Positions 56,793 to 64,000 of a stretch of DNA of 64,000 bases are shown piece after piece. Positions within the stretch are counted from its first letter, which is position 1. Every line of letters begins with the position of its first letter. The position numbers and the translations under genes were made by a program. The notes under the pieces were generated by a model. The model was not told the DNA's origin. It saw only the letters and a program-made list of their open reading frames with translations, and did no database searches. Source of the DNA: Limnochorda sp. LNt (GTDB taxonomy: Bacteria > Bacillota > Limnochordia > Limnochordales > Geochordaceae); contig NZ_CP141614.1 of the NCBI RefSeq assembly GCF_035593265.1, positions 2,790,001 to 2,854,000 on the forward strand, in the 5' to 3' direction.

Positions 56793-57962
56793 TCAGTAGA
56801 GGAACATCGGCACCCCCAGGAAGTCCTGCACGCGGGGCCGGTAGTTGTCGACGTCGTAGAGGCGCTCGACGTCGACGCGCTTCTTGCCCGAGGTGATCTC
56901 GGCGATGGGCACCGTGGTGTACTTGCCGCCCTGCAGCGCCACCATCTTGCCCGTCTCGCCCCGCTGCACCAGCTGCACGGCCAGGTTGCCGAACGACATG
57001 GCCACCATGCGGTCCAGCGAGTCGGGCGCCCCGGACCGCATCAGGTAGCCCAGCTGCTGGTACATCACGTTTTGGCCGGTGAGCCGCTTGATGGCCTCGG
57101 CGGTGACCAGTCCGATGCCGCCCAGCTTGCGGTGACCGTAGGCGTCGGCCTCGCCGCTCTGGACCATCTCGCCGCCCTCCATCACGGCGCCCTCGGAGAT
57201 GGTCATGATGGCGTAGTTGGATGGGTTGCTGCGCTTGTCCTCGAGCAGGAACTCGGCCAGCTTCTCCACGTCGAAGGGCACCTCGGAGATGATGGCCCGG
57301 TCGACGTAGGCCAGGTAGGCGCTGATGAGGCTGGTCTCGCCCGAGTAGCGGCCGAAGAGCTCGACCACCGCGATGCGCTCGTGCGAGCCGGCCGAGGTGC
57401 GCATGTTGGTGATGAACTCCACGCTGCGGGTGACGGCCGTCGAGAAGCCGATGCAGTAGTCGGTGCCGAAGACGTCGTTGTCCATCGTCTTGGGGATGCC
57501 GATGACGGGCACCCCCTCCTTGTCGAGGCGGACGCTGTAGCTGAGGGTGTCGTCGCCCCCGATGGTGATCAAGACGTCGATACCCAGGTGCTCGATCACC
57601 TTCAAGACGTAGTCGGTGTAGTCGCGCGTGCCCTTGTCGTCGATCACCTTGCCCCACGACAGCGACTTGAGGAATCCGGGCGCCGCATCGGGCGCGACGT
57701 TTTGAGGATTGGTCCGCGAGGTATGGAGGATGGTGCCGCCCGTGCGGTCGATGGTGCGCACGTCGTTGCGGCTCAGCTCCCGGACGTAGTAGTCCCGGGT
57801 GGAGGGCTCGTCGAGATTGTAATGCAGCAGCCCGGCCCACCCGCGTCGCACCCCGAGCACGCGGTAGCCGGCATCCAGCGCCCCCAGCACCACCGCCTTG
57901 ATGCACGGGTTGAGGCCGGGCACGTCGCCCCCGCCGGTGAGCACTGCGATCGTCTTGCGCAT
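56793..57962 (-). CDS. pfp: 6-phosphofructokinase, pyrophosphate-dependent type by motif
   Basis: A 389-aa phosphofructokinase for the committed step of glycolysis. The phosphoryl-donor loop reads [11 protein letters not shown] (GGDD at 135-138) and the substrate loop GIPKTMDND (157-163). In characterised enzymes Asp after GGD and Lys in place of Gly in PGTxDND select pyrophosphate over ATP, so this is probably PPi-dependent and reversible. This is motif inference; some enzymes of the group still use ATP. Other family segments are [26 protein letters not shown] and [28 protein letters not shown] 57962 has GGAGGGG eight bases upstream. Confidence 0.9.
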   Translation of the reverse strand: MRKTIAVLTGGGDVPGLNPCIKAVVLGALDAGYRVLGVRRGWAGLLHYNLDEPSTRDYYVRELSRNDVRTIDRTGGTILHTSRTNPQNVAPDAAPGFLKSLSWGKVIDDKGTRDYTDYVLKVIEHLGIDVLITIGGDDTLSYSVRLDKEGVPVIGIPKTMDNDVFGTDYCIGFSTAVTRSVEFITNMRTSAGSHERIAVVELFGRYSGETSLISAYLAYVDRAIISEVPFDVEKLAEFLLEDKRSNPSNYAIMTISEGAVMEGGEMVQSGEADAYGHRKLGGIGLVTAEAIKRLTGQNVMYQQLGYLMRSGAPDSLDRMVAMSFGNLAVQLVQRGETGKMVALQGGKYTTVPIAEITSGKKRVDVERLYDVDNYRPRVQDFLGVPMFLY

Positions 57963-58235
57963 CGCCTGCACCCCTCCACCACGAAGGTCTTTTTAGGATT
58001 GAGAGTGAGTCCGATTGGAAAGACGCCTCCGGAATCGCAGGCGCCTTCCTGATACCCGATTACAGCGCACCGGCGACGAAAACCTTCCGACTCCCTGCCC
58101 GATGGGGCCCGCGTCTTCAAGAAAGGGCTTCCATATCCATCCACCCGGCCACCGTGGGGCGAGAGGGGCGCTCCCGCCACCCGTCGAAGGAGGCGAAACG
58201 CGAGCGGCCCCACGGAAGGGATGAGAGGCCTCCCC

Positions 58236-59426
58236 ATGTCAGACGGACGCCGCACCGGGACCTCCGGCCGTGCCCCGCGCCGGGCATCGCTCCAGCGTAT
58301 CGTGGTGGCGCCCGATTCGTTCAAGGGCAGCGCCTCGGCCCGGGAGGTGGCGGAGGCCATCGCGGAAGGGTTGCGGCGGGCGCTTCCGTCCGTCGAGATC
58401 GAGACCGTGCCCATGGCCGACGGCGGCGAGGGCACCGTCGAAGCCCTGGTGGAGGCGACCGGCGGACGCTACGTGGAGGTCCAGGTGACCGGTCCCCTCG
58501 GCGAGCCGGTGTGCGCTCGCTTCGGGCTCTTGGGCGACGGGGAGACGGCCGTCATCGAGATGGCCGCGGCGTCGGGCCTGCCCCTGGTGCCGCCCCATCG
58601 GCGGGATCCGATGGTCACCACCACGTACGGCACGGGCGAGCTGATCCGGGCAGCTCTGGACCGGGGCGCTCGACGCATCGTCATCGGCATCGGCGGCAGT
58701 GCCACGGTCGACGGCGGGGTGGGCATGGCGCAGGCGCTCGGCGCCCGCTTCCTCGACGCCGGCGGCCGCGACATCGGCCCCGGCGGCGGGACGCTGGCGC
58801 ACCTGGACCGCATCGACCTGTCGGGCCTGGATCCGCGCCTGCGTGCCACGGAGGTCCTCGTCGCCTGTGACGTGACCAACCCGCTCTACGGCCCCGACGG
58901 GGCGGCGCCGGTCTTCGGCCCCCAGAAGGGGGCGACGCCCGAGATGGTCGCCGTCCTCGATGCCAACCTGCGGCACCTGGCTGACGTCATCCGCCGGGAC
59001 CTGGGGCTCGATGTCTCGACCCTGCCGGGCGGCGGGGCGGCCGGGGGGCTGGGGGCCGGCCTGGTCGCGTTCTGCTCGGCCCGGCTCCGCCCCGGCGTGG
59101 AGCTCGTCATCGAGACCGTCGGGCTCGAGCGCCGTTTGCAGGGTGCCGACCTGGCGGTCACCGGCGAGGGCGCCCTGGATCGCCAGACCCCCTACGGCAA
59201 GACCCCGGCCGGGGTCGGACGCCTGGCCCGGCGCCTGGGCATCCCGGCCGTGGCCATCGTCGGCAGCATCGGAGAGGGGGTGGACCGGGAGATCCTGGAC
59301 GCGTGCGGCCTGTCGGGCGTGCTCTCCATCGTACCTCGTCCCATGGCGCTGGAGGCGGCCGTGCGCCAGGCCGTGCCGCTGCTTCGCCAGGCCGCCGAGC
59401 GACTGGGCTGGCTGCTGGCGCTCTGA
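58236..59426 (+). CDS. glxK: Glycerate 2-kinase (GlxK/GarK type)
   Basis: A 396-aa kinase phosphorylating D-glycerate to 2-phosphoglycerate, which then enters lower glycolysis. The family motifs are VVAPDSFKGSASAREVAEAIAEGLRRA, PMADGGEGTVEALVEATGG, IEMAAASGLPLVP, TYGTGELIRAALDRGARRIVIGIGGSATVDGGVGMAQALG, FGPQKGATPEMV and VTGEGALDRQTPYGKTPAGVGRLAR. It would link uronate, glucarate or glyoxylate breakdown to glycolysis, in keeping with the sugar-acid genes upstream. ATG 58236 has GAGAGG seven bases before it; ATG 58221 is less well spaced. Confidence 0.93.
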   Translation: MSDGRRTGTSGRAPRRASLQRIVVAPDSFKGSASAREVAEAIAEGLRRALPSVEIETVPMADGGEGTVEALVEATGGRYVEVQVTGPLGEPVCARFGLLGDGETAVIEMAAASGLPLVPPHRRDPMVTTTYGTGELIRAALDRGARRIVIGIGGSATVDGGVGMAQALGARFLDAGGRDIGPGGGTLAHLDRIDLSGLDPRLRATEVLVACDVTNPLYGPDGAAPVFGPQKGATPEMVAVLDANLRHLADVIRRDLGLDVSTLPGGGAAGGLGAGLVAFCSARLRPGVELVIETVGLERRLQGADLAVTGEGALDRQTPYGKTPAGVGRLARRLGIPAVAIVGSIGEGVDREILDACGLSGVLSIVPRPMALEAAVRQAVPLLRQAAERLGWLLAL

Positions 59427-59440
59427 GCCGGGGGCTTTGC

Positions 59441-59773
59441 TCAGCGCCGGACCAGCGACTCCAGCAGCGCCTGGCCCCCTGCGACGGCCAGCACGAGCAG
59501 CAAGCCGTCGGTGACGGGCGACGGCCAGAGGCGCTGCAGCGCCAGCAACCCCATCGCCACCCAGATCCCGGTGCACCAGTAGCATCCCACCAGATCCGAC
59601 AGCCACCGCCGCACCGGTCCCGGCCCTGCCCCGGCCCTCACGCCGGGCGCGGGCGCCCCCCGCAGCCACCTCCGGAGCGGCTCGAGGATGGAGTCGAATA
59701 CGAAGAGGTGGGTGAGCCGGAAGCTGGCCAGCACCAGCACGACGAAAGCCAGCACGTCGACGTCGAGCATCAT
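59441..59773 (-). CDS. DUF1360 family small membrane protein
   Basis: A 110-aa membrane protein with an N-terminal helix ([28 protein letters not shown]), a central [19 protein letters not shown] segment with the family's C-x-x-C pair, and a C-terminal helix. DUF1360 members occur in Bacillus, including the sporulation-associated YjcA; the function is unknown. It is convergent with glxK and divergent from hutU. The Cys-Tyr-Trp-Cys motif might bind metal or be redox-active. Confidence 0.75.
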   Translation of the reverse strand: MMLDVDVLAFVVLVLASFRLTHLFVFDSILEPLRRWLRGAPAPGVRAGAGPGPVRRWLSDLVGCYWCTGIWVAMGLLALQRLWPSPVTDGLLLVLAVAGGQALLESLVRR

Positions 59774-59891
59774 CCGCGGCCCCCGTCTCGGTAGACGACC
59801 CGCTCCAGGCTATGCCGGACCGCCCGTTCGGCCACGACCGGCCCCCGGATGGCGACCGGAGCCCCAGCTCCCCGAGGGAGGTCGACCCGAG

Positions 59892-61559
59892 ATGAGTGGA
59901 TCCAGGACTACCCGGATCGTGCGAGCCCCTCGCGACACCCATCTCTCCTGCAAGGGCTGGCAGCAGGAGGCCGCCCTGCGCATGCTGATGAACAACCTGG
60001 ACCCGGAGGTGGCGGAAAAGCCCGAGCAGCTCATCGTGTACGGCGGCGCCGGCAAGGCCGCCCGCGACTGGGAGGCCTTCGATGCCATCGTGGCGGCCTT
60101 GCGGCGGCTCGAGTCCGACGAGACCCTGCTCGTCCAGTCGGGCAAGCCCGTCGGCATCTTCCGCACCCATCCCGACGCGCCCCGCGTCCTCATCGCCAAC
60201 AGCCTGCTGGTGCCGGCCTGGGCCACGTGGGAGAAGTTTTGGGAGCTGGAGGCCATGGGGCTGACCATGTACGGCCAGATGACGGCCGGCAGCTGGATCT
60301 ACATCGGCACCCAGGGCATCCTGCAGGGCACCTACGAGACCTTCGCGGCGTGCGCGGCCCAGCGGTTCGGCGGCACGCTGCGGGGACGGTGGGTGCTGAC
60401 CGGCGGCTGCGGCGGCATGGGCGGCGCCCAGCCCCTGGCCATCACCATCAACGAGGGCGTGGCCCTGGTCGTCGAGGTGGACCCGGCCCGCATCCGGCGC
60501 CGCCTCGAGACGGGCTACTGCGACCGCATGACGGCCGACCTGGACGAGGCCCTGGCCTGGGTCGAGCGGGCCGTGGCGGAGCGGCGGCCTCTCTCGGTGG
60601 GGCTGGTGGGCAACGCCGCGGAGGTCTTCCCGGAGCTGGTACGCCGCGGCCGCATCCCCGACGTGGTGACGGACCAGACCTCCGCCCACGATCCGCTCAA
60701 CGGCTACGTCCCCACCGGCCTGGGACTCGACGAGGCCGCCGAGCTCCGGCGCCGGGATCCGGAGGAGTACGTCCGGCGGGCCCGGGCCTCCATCAAGGTG
60801 CACGTGCAGGCCATCCTCGACATGCAGGGGCGGGGCGCCGTGGCCTTCGACTACGGCAACAACATCCGCCAGCAGGCCAGGGAGGCCGGCCTCGAGCGGG
60901 CCTTCGACTACCCGGGCTTCGTCCCGGCCTTCATCCGGCCTCTCTTCTGCGAGGGAAGAGGGCCGTTTCGCTGGGTGGCCCTGTCCGGGGATCCCGCCGA
61001 CATCCACCGCATCGATGACGCGGTCGTCGAGACCTTCCCCGACGACGAGCGGCTGGTGCGGTGGATCCAGACGGCCCGTGAGAAGGTGGCCTTCCAGGGC
61101 TTGCCGGCGCGCATCTGCTGGCTCGGCTACGGGGAGCGGGCCCGCATGGGGCTCGTGATCAACGAGCTGGTGCGCCGCGGCGAGGTCAAGGCCCCGGTGG
61201 TCATCGGGCGGGATCACCTCGACGCCGGCTCGGTGGCCTCCCCCAACCGCGAGACCGAGGGCATGCGGGACGGCAGCGACGCCATCGCCGATTGGCCCAT
61301 CCTCAACGCGCTCCTCAACACGGCGGCCGGCGCCACCTGGGTCTCGGTGCACCACGGCGGCGGGGTCGGGATCGGCTACTCGCTGCACGCCGGGATGGTG
61401 GTCGTGGCCGACGGCACCGACGACGCCGCCCGGCGGCTTCAGCGCGTGCTGACCTGCGACCCCGGGCTGGGCGTGGTGCGCCACGCCGACGCCGGCTACG
61501 ACAGGGCCGTGGAGACGGCCCGCCGTGCGGGCATCGACATGCCGATGCTGCCGCGTTAG
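59892..61559 (+). CDS. hutU: Urocanate hydratase
   Basis: HutU (555 aa) converts urocanate to imidazolone propionate in histidine breakdown, using tightly bound NAD+ as an electrophile. Highly conserved stretches are present: [74 protein letters not shown] and the active-site region [20 protein letters not shown] with Cys409. [14 protein letters not shown] ends the catalytic core. No hutH, hutI or hutG is nearby, so the rest of the pathway must be elsewhere. ATG 59892 has GGGAGG upstream. Confidence 0.96.
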   Translation: MSGSRTTRIVRAPRDTHLSCKGWQQEAALRMLMNNLDPEVAEKPEQLIVYGGAGKAARDWEAFDAIVAALRRLESDETLLVQSGKPVGIFRTHPDAPRVLIANSLLVPAWATWEKFWELEAMGLTMYGQMTAGSWIYIGTQGILQGTYETFAACAAQRFGGTLRGRWVLTGGCGGMGGAQPLAITINEGVALVVEVDPARIRRRLETGYCDRMTADLDEALAWVERAVAERRPLSVGLVGNAAEVFPELVRRGRIPDVVTDQTSAHDPLNGYVPTGLGLDEAAELRRRDPEEYVRRARASIKVHVQAILDMQGRGAVAFDYGNNIRQQAREAGLERAFDYPGFVPAFIRPLFCEGRGPFRWVALSGDPADIHRIDDAVVETFPDDERLVRWIQTAREKVAFQGLPARICWLGYGERARMGLVINELVRRGEVKAPVVIGRDHLDAGSVASPNRETEGMRDGSDAIADWPILNALLNTAAGATWVSVHHGGGVGIGYSLHAGMVVVADGTDDAARRLQRVLTCDPGLGVVRHADAGYDRAVETARRAGIDMPMLPR

Positions 61560-61573
61560 CCCATCCCGGCGCG

Positions 61574-61582
61574 TGGTAGAAT
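61574..61582 (+). promoter_or_regulatory. Extended -10 promoter for GAF protein gene
   Basis: TGG-TAGAAT, an extended -10 form, lies just after the hutU stop and about 33 bases before the GTG of the GAF gene. No good -35 is visible. Confidence 0.45.
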
Positions 61583-61614
61583 GGCGCCGAGATCCCACGG
61601 GCGGGGGGAGACCG

Positions 61615-62112
61615 GTGACTCTGTCGCAGCAGCAGCAGGAGAGCGTCGACCTCGTACGCCACTGGGTCGAGGAGGGCCGCCCGCTGCGCGAGCTCTGCCA
61701 GGACGTGGTCTCGCACCTGCGGGCCGGCTACCCGCACTACAGCTGGGTGGGCGTCTACATGGTCGAGGGTGCGGTGCTGCGGCTGTGGGCATGGGACGGG
61801 CCTGCCCCTACCCAGCACGTGGAGATCCCCCTCCACTCCGGCGTCTGCGGGTGGGCCGCCTCGACGGGCGAGACGGTCAACGTGCCCGATGTCAACCAGG
61901 ATCCCCGTTACCTCCAGTGCTTCTTGCAGACGCGCAGCGAGCTGGTGGTGCCCATCCGCCGGGGCTCGACCGTCTACGGCGAGATCGACATCGACAGCGA
62001 CGCGCTGGCCGCCTTCGGGCCGCAGGACGAGGCCTTCGTGCAGGCCATCTGCGACCTGCTGGCCCAGCGGGCGGCCGCCGAGGCGTTGACGGGCCGCACC
62101 CTGGGCGCTTGA
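61615..62112 (+). CDS. GAF-domain protein, probable free methionine-(R)-sulfoxide reductase
   Basis: A 165-aa single GAF domain. The pattern YSWVGVYMVEGAVLRLWAWDG, GVCGWAASTGETVNVPDVNQDPRYLQCFLQTRSELVVPI and GEIDIDSD follows free methionine-(R)-sulfoxide reductase (fRMsr, E. coli YebR type). The Cys in GVCG and in YLQC occupy the places of the two key redox cysteines of that enzyme. If correct, it repairs free oxidised methionine with thioredoxin. A sensory GAF protein is the alternative. The GTG start follows GGGGGGAG. Confidence 0.7.
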   Translation: MTLSQQQQESVDLVRHWVEEGRPLRELCQDVVSHLRAGYPHYSWVGVYMVEGAVLRLWAWDGPAPTQHVEIPLHSGVCGWAASTGETVNVPDVNQDPRYLQCFLQTRSELVVPIRRGSTVYGEIDIDSDALAAFGPQDEAFVQAICDLLAQRAAAEALTGRTLGA

Positions 62113-62132
62113 GCCGGGGTCCCTCGCTCCGG

Positions 62133-62252
62133 ATGCTCGAGCGGCATCTGCTCCACGGCGTGGCGGTGCTAAAGTGCCACGTCAACCGGAGGACCGGCCG
62201 GCGCAGCGACGAGTTCTTCGAGCAGGCCTACGTCGGGCGAAAGGTCTCGTGA
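62133..62252 (+). CDS. Possible 39-residue small protein
   Basis: A short frame (MLERHLLHGVAVLKC, then a basic stretch NRRTGRRSDEFFEQAY) fills most of the gap between the GAF gene and the M16 peptidase gene. The composition looks protein-like and one Cys is present, but the ribosome site is weak and I know of no homologue. It may be spurious. Confidence 0.25.
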   Translation: MLERHLLHGVAVLKCHVNRRTGRRSDEFFEQAYVGRKVS

Positions 62253-62295
62253 GGCTTTCGCCGAATGCGGGTAGCCGTCGAAGGAGGTGCCTTCC

Positions 62296-63702
62296 ATGCC
62301 GGCCAGGAGCCGCCGGCGGCAGGCCGCAGCCACCGCCGTCCTGATGGCGGCCATCGTCGCCACGACCCTCATCGACGTCCCTGCAGCCGCGGGCTCGAGC
62401 TCGGGGCCATCGTTTGCGGTGAGGCACGGCCGCCTCGCCAACGGGCTGGAGATCTACGTCTACGAGGATGCCACCGTGCCGCTGGTCTCGGTCTCGCTCT
62501 GGTACCGGGTCGGCTCCCGTGACGAACCCGTGGGCCGCCGGGGCATGGCCCACCTGATGGAGCACATGATGTTCAAGGGCTCGCGCCGCGTCGGCCCCGA
62601 GGCGCACGCGCGGCTCATCCAGGAGGCGGGCGGCATCGCCAACGCCTTCACCACCACCGATGCGACGGTCTACTGGGAGAAGGTGCCGTCCAGCCAGCTC
62701 GCTCTGGCCCTGGCCCTGGAGGCCGAGCGGATGGCCTACCTGGTCATCACGCCCGAGCACCTGGCCTCCGAACGGGAGGTCGTCAAGGAGGAGTACCGGC
62801 TCCGCGCCCAAAACGACCCCATCGGCGTGGCGCTGGATCGGTTCCACGCCCTGGTCTTCGAGGGCACCCCGTACGCGTGGACCGCGCTGGGCTTCCTCGA
62901 CGATCTCGATCGCGTCACCGTCGAAGACCTCGAGGCCTTCTACCGCCGCTACTACGTCCCCAACAACGCGGTGCTGGTGGTGGCGGGCGACACCACCCTG
63001 GAGGAGGTCCTGCGGCTGGCCGACCACTACTTCGGCCCGATCCCGGCCGGAGAGGAGCCGCCCCGCCCCGTCATCGCCTTCGAGGCGCCGCGCTCCAGCG
63101 CCGCGGAGGGCAGCTCGACCCTGGGCCGGTTCGGCACGTTGCCGATGGCCATCCAGGTACCCGGGGTCCTGGCCGGCTTCGCGGTACCGGGGGCGGCCCA
63201 CCCCGACAAGTACGCCCTGGGCGTCGCGACGCTGGTGTTGAGCGCCGGGGAGACGTCCCGGCTGCACCAGCGCCTGGTGCGGGAGCAGCAGCTGGCGGTG
63301 GTCGCCTCGGGCGGCCCGGTCTTTTACGCCGATGCGGGGACGTTCCTGGCCTTCAGCTTCTACCTGCCCGGCCACTCCCCCGAGGCCCAGGCGGAGGCGT
63401 TACTGGCCGAGGTGGAGAGGCTCGCCCACGAGCCGCCTACGCCCGAGGAGCTCGAGCGGGCCCGCAACCAGCTGGCCGCCTCGGTGGCCTTCCAGTTCGA
63501 CTCCCTGGACGGGGTGGCCAACCTCATCGGCTCGGCCGTGGTGATGGAGGGCGGCATCGAGGCCTTCACCGATGGCATCCAGCCCTACCTGAGCGTAACG
63601 GCCGAGCAGGTGCAGCGGGTGGCAGGCCGCTACTTCGTGCGAGACAACGCGACGGTCGTCGCCATCGTGCCCGAGGCTGCAGCCGGCCTCGGCCAGCCGT
63701 GA
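62296..63702 (+). CDS. M16 family zinc metallopeptidase
   Basis: A 468-aa insulinase/pitrilysin-family protein. A signal peptide (AAATAVLMAAIVATTLIDVPAAAGS) precedes the catalytic half with the inverted zinc motif HLMEH (His86, Glu89, His90) and a downstream Glu in SEREVVKEEYRLRAQND. The second half (PVFYADAGTFLAFSFYLPGHSPEAQAEALL) is the non-catalytic M16C fold. It probably acts outside the membrane on peptides. ATG 62296 is set by AAGGAGG eight bases upstream rather than the GTG nine bases earlier. Another M16 gene follows 19 bp later; such pairs often make a heterodimer of active and inactive subunits. Confidence 0.92.
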   Translation: MPARSRRRQAAATAVLMAAIVATTLIDVPAAAGSSSGPSFAVRHGRLANGLEIYVYEDATVPLVSVSLWYRVGSRDEPVGRRGMAHLMEHMMFKGSRRVGPEAHARLIQEAGGIANAFTTTDATVYWEKVPSSQLALALALEAERMAYLVITPEHLASEREVVKEEYRLRAQNDPIGVALDRFHALVFEGTPYAWTALGFLDDLDRVTVEDLEAFYRRYYVPNNAVLVVAGDTTLEEVLRLADHYFGPIPAGEEPPRPVIAFEAPRSSAAEGSSTLGRFGTLPMAIQVPGVLAGFAVPGAAHPDKYALGVATLVLSAGETSRLHQRLVREQQLAVVASGGPVFYADAGTFLAFSFYLPGHSPEAQAEALLAEVERLAHEPPTPEELERARNQLAASVAFQFDSLDGVANLIGSAVVMEGGIEAFTDGIQPYLSVTAEQVQRVAGRYFVRDNATVVAIVPEAAAGLGQP

Positions 63703-63721
63703 AGCGAGGGGGCATGCGGAG

Positions 63722-64000
63722 ATGAGAGCCGACGACTCGACGACACCGGGGCGCCCGACTCGCCCGGCACCCGGATGGATGCAGGCGACGGCTGTCCTGA
63801 CGGCCTTGGTGGCCGCGGCCTCCCTCGCCGTGGCGACGGCCCCGTCAGGCATGGCGGCGCGGACGGCCGGCGACGTGGCCGTGGAGCTGCCCCCCATCCC
63901 CGAGGTGGCCCTACCCGAGACCATCGAGGCCGTCACGCTGCCGCCGGTCACCACGTTCACCCTGGCCAACGGCCTGCAGGTCGTGGTGGCGGAGCGCCGG
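63722..64000 (+). CDS. Second M16 family peptidase (partial, cut by right edge)
   Basis: The first 93 codons of a second M16 protein. A signal peptide (TAVLTALVAAASLAVATAPSGMAA) is followed by a Pro/Val-rich stretch and the family opening TFTLANGLQVVVAERR. The zinc motif would lie beyond the window, so whether it is catalytic cannot be told. It follows the first M16 gene in the same operon. Confidence 0.85.
   Translation, partial: MRADDSTTPGRPTRPAPGWMQATAVLTALVAAASLAVATAPSGMAARTAGDVAVELPPIPEVALPETIEAVTLPPVTTFTLANGLQVVVAERR

Noticed and set aside
57963-58235. Promoter pair or hairpin upstream of the phosphofructokinase gene
   Set aside because: Candidate -35/-10 hexamers match poorly and the only stem is five bases long.
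58239-61598. 1119-codon minus-strand open frame
   Set aside because: It is antisense to glxK and hutU, both clearly identified, so it is a GC-driven shadow.

Overview
The window is very GC-rich, densely packed bacterial DNA. Genes are mostly preceded by GGAGG-type ribosome binding sites, GTG and TTG starts are frequent, and neighbouring genes often overlap by four bases. It encodes an Rnf complex, a trimeric [FeFe] hydrogenase of the electron-bifurcating type, a phosphofructokinase with pyrophosphate-type active-site residues and many sugar and peptide ABC transporters. Together these suggest an anaerobic or facultative, sugar-fermenting, high-GC Bacillota-like organism; class Limnochordia would fit, but that placement is inference. 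I saw no rRNA, tRNA or CRISPR array.

Region 1-6158 (minus strand) is the Rnf cluster: rnfC, a fused rnfD-rnfG, rnfE, rnfA, rnfB, then a flavin transferase gene (apbE) cut by the left edge, with a small membrane protein gene upstream. Region 6286-11401 holds an MFS transporter, a decayed IS1182-like element, a sugar permease left without partners, and a purine permease. Region 11477-16188 (minus) has lipoyl synthase, lactate utilisation (lutA and a fused lutB-lutC) and a Nudix hydrolase. Region 16368-21736 is a branched-chain amino-acid ABC system whose binding-protein gene lies inverted between the permease and ATPase genes.

Region 21758-25410 (minus) is a peptide/oligosaccharide ABC transporter without ATPases. 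Diverging from it is a sugar ABC transporter followed by a GH3 beta-glucosidase (25745-31193). Next come hydABC (31190-35398, minus), a NamZ-type muramidase, and a fused trehalose synthase-maltokinase (to 40141).

Region 40460-55765 is the most unusual part. It contains a LacI regulator with a perfect palindromic operator, an aldolase of the DapA superfamily, and a long minus-strand operon: sugar ABC transporter, GH4 glycosidase, DeoR regulator, secreted unknown protein, a two-barrel fusion protein and IolB. A divergent Gfo/Idh oxidoreductase plus TIM-barrel isomerase pair and an old-yellow-enzyme family oxidoreductase complete it; the latter carries a second copy of the LacI palindrome near its start. 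This looks like a catabolic island for an unidentified glycoside, cyclitol or uronate.

Region 55815-64000 has an IclR regulator, the phosphofructokinase, glycerate kinase, a DUF1360 protein, urocanate hydratase, a GAF protein resembling free methionine sulfoxide reductase, and two consecutive M16 peptidase genes, the second cut by the right edge. In outline, sugars enter through several ABC systems and are hydrolysed by GH3/GH4 enzymes. Glycolysis supplies NADH and ferredoxin electrons to HydABC and Rnf, so hydrogen production and ion pumping can be balanced.
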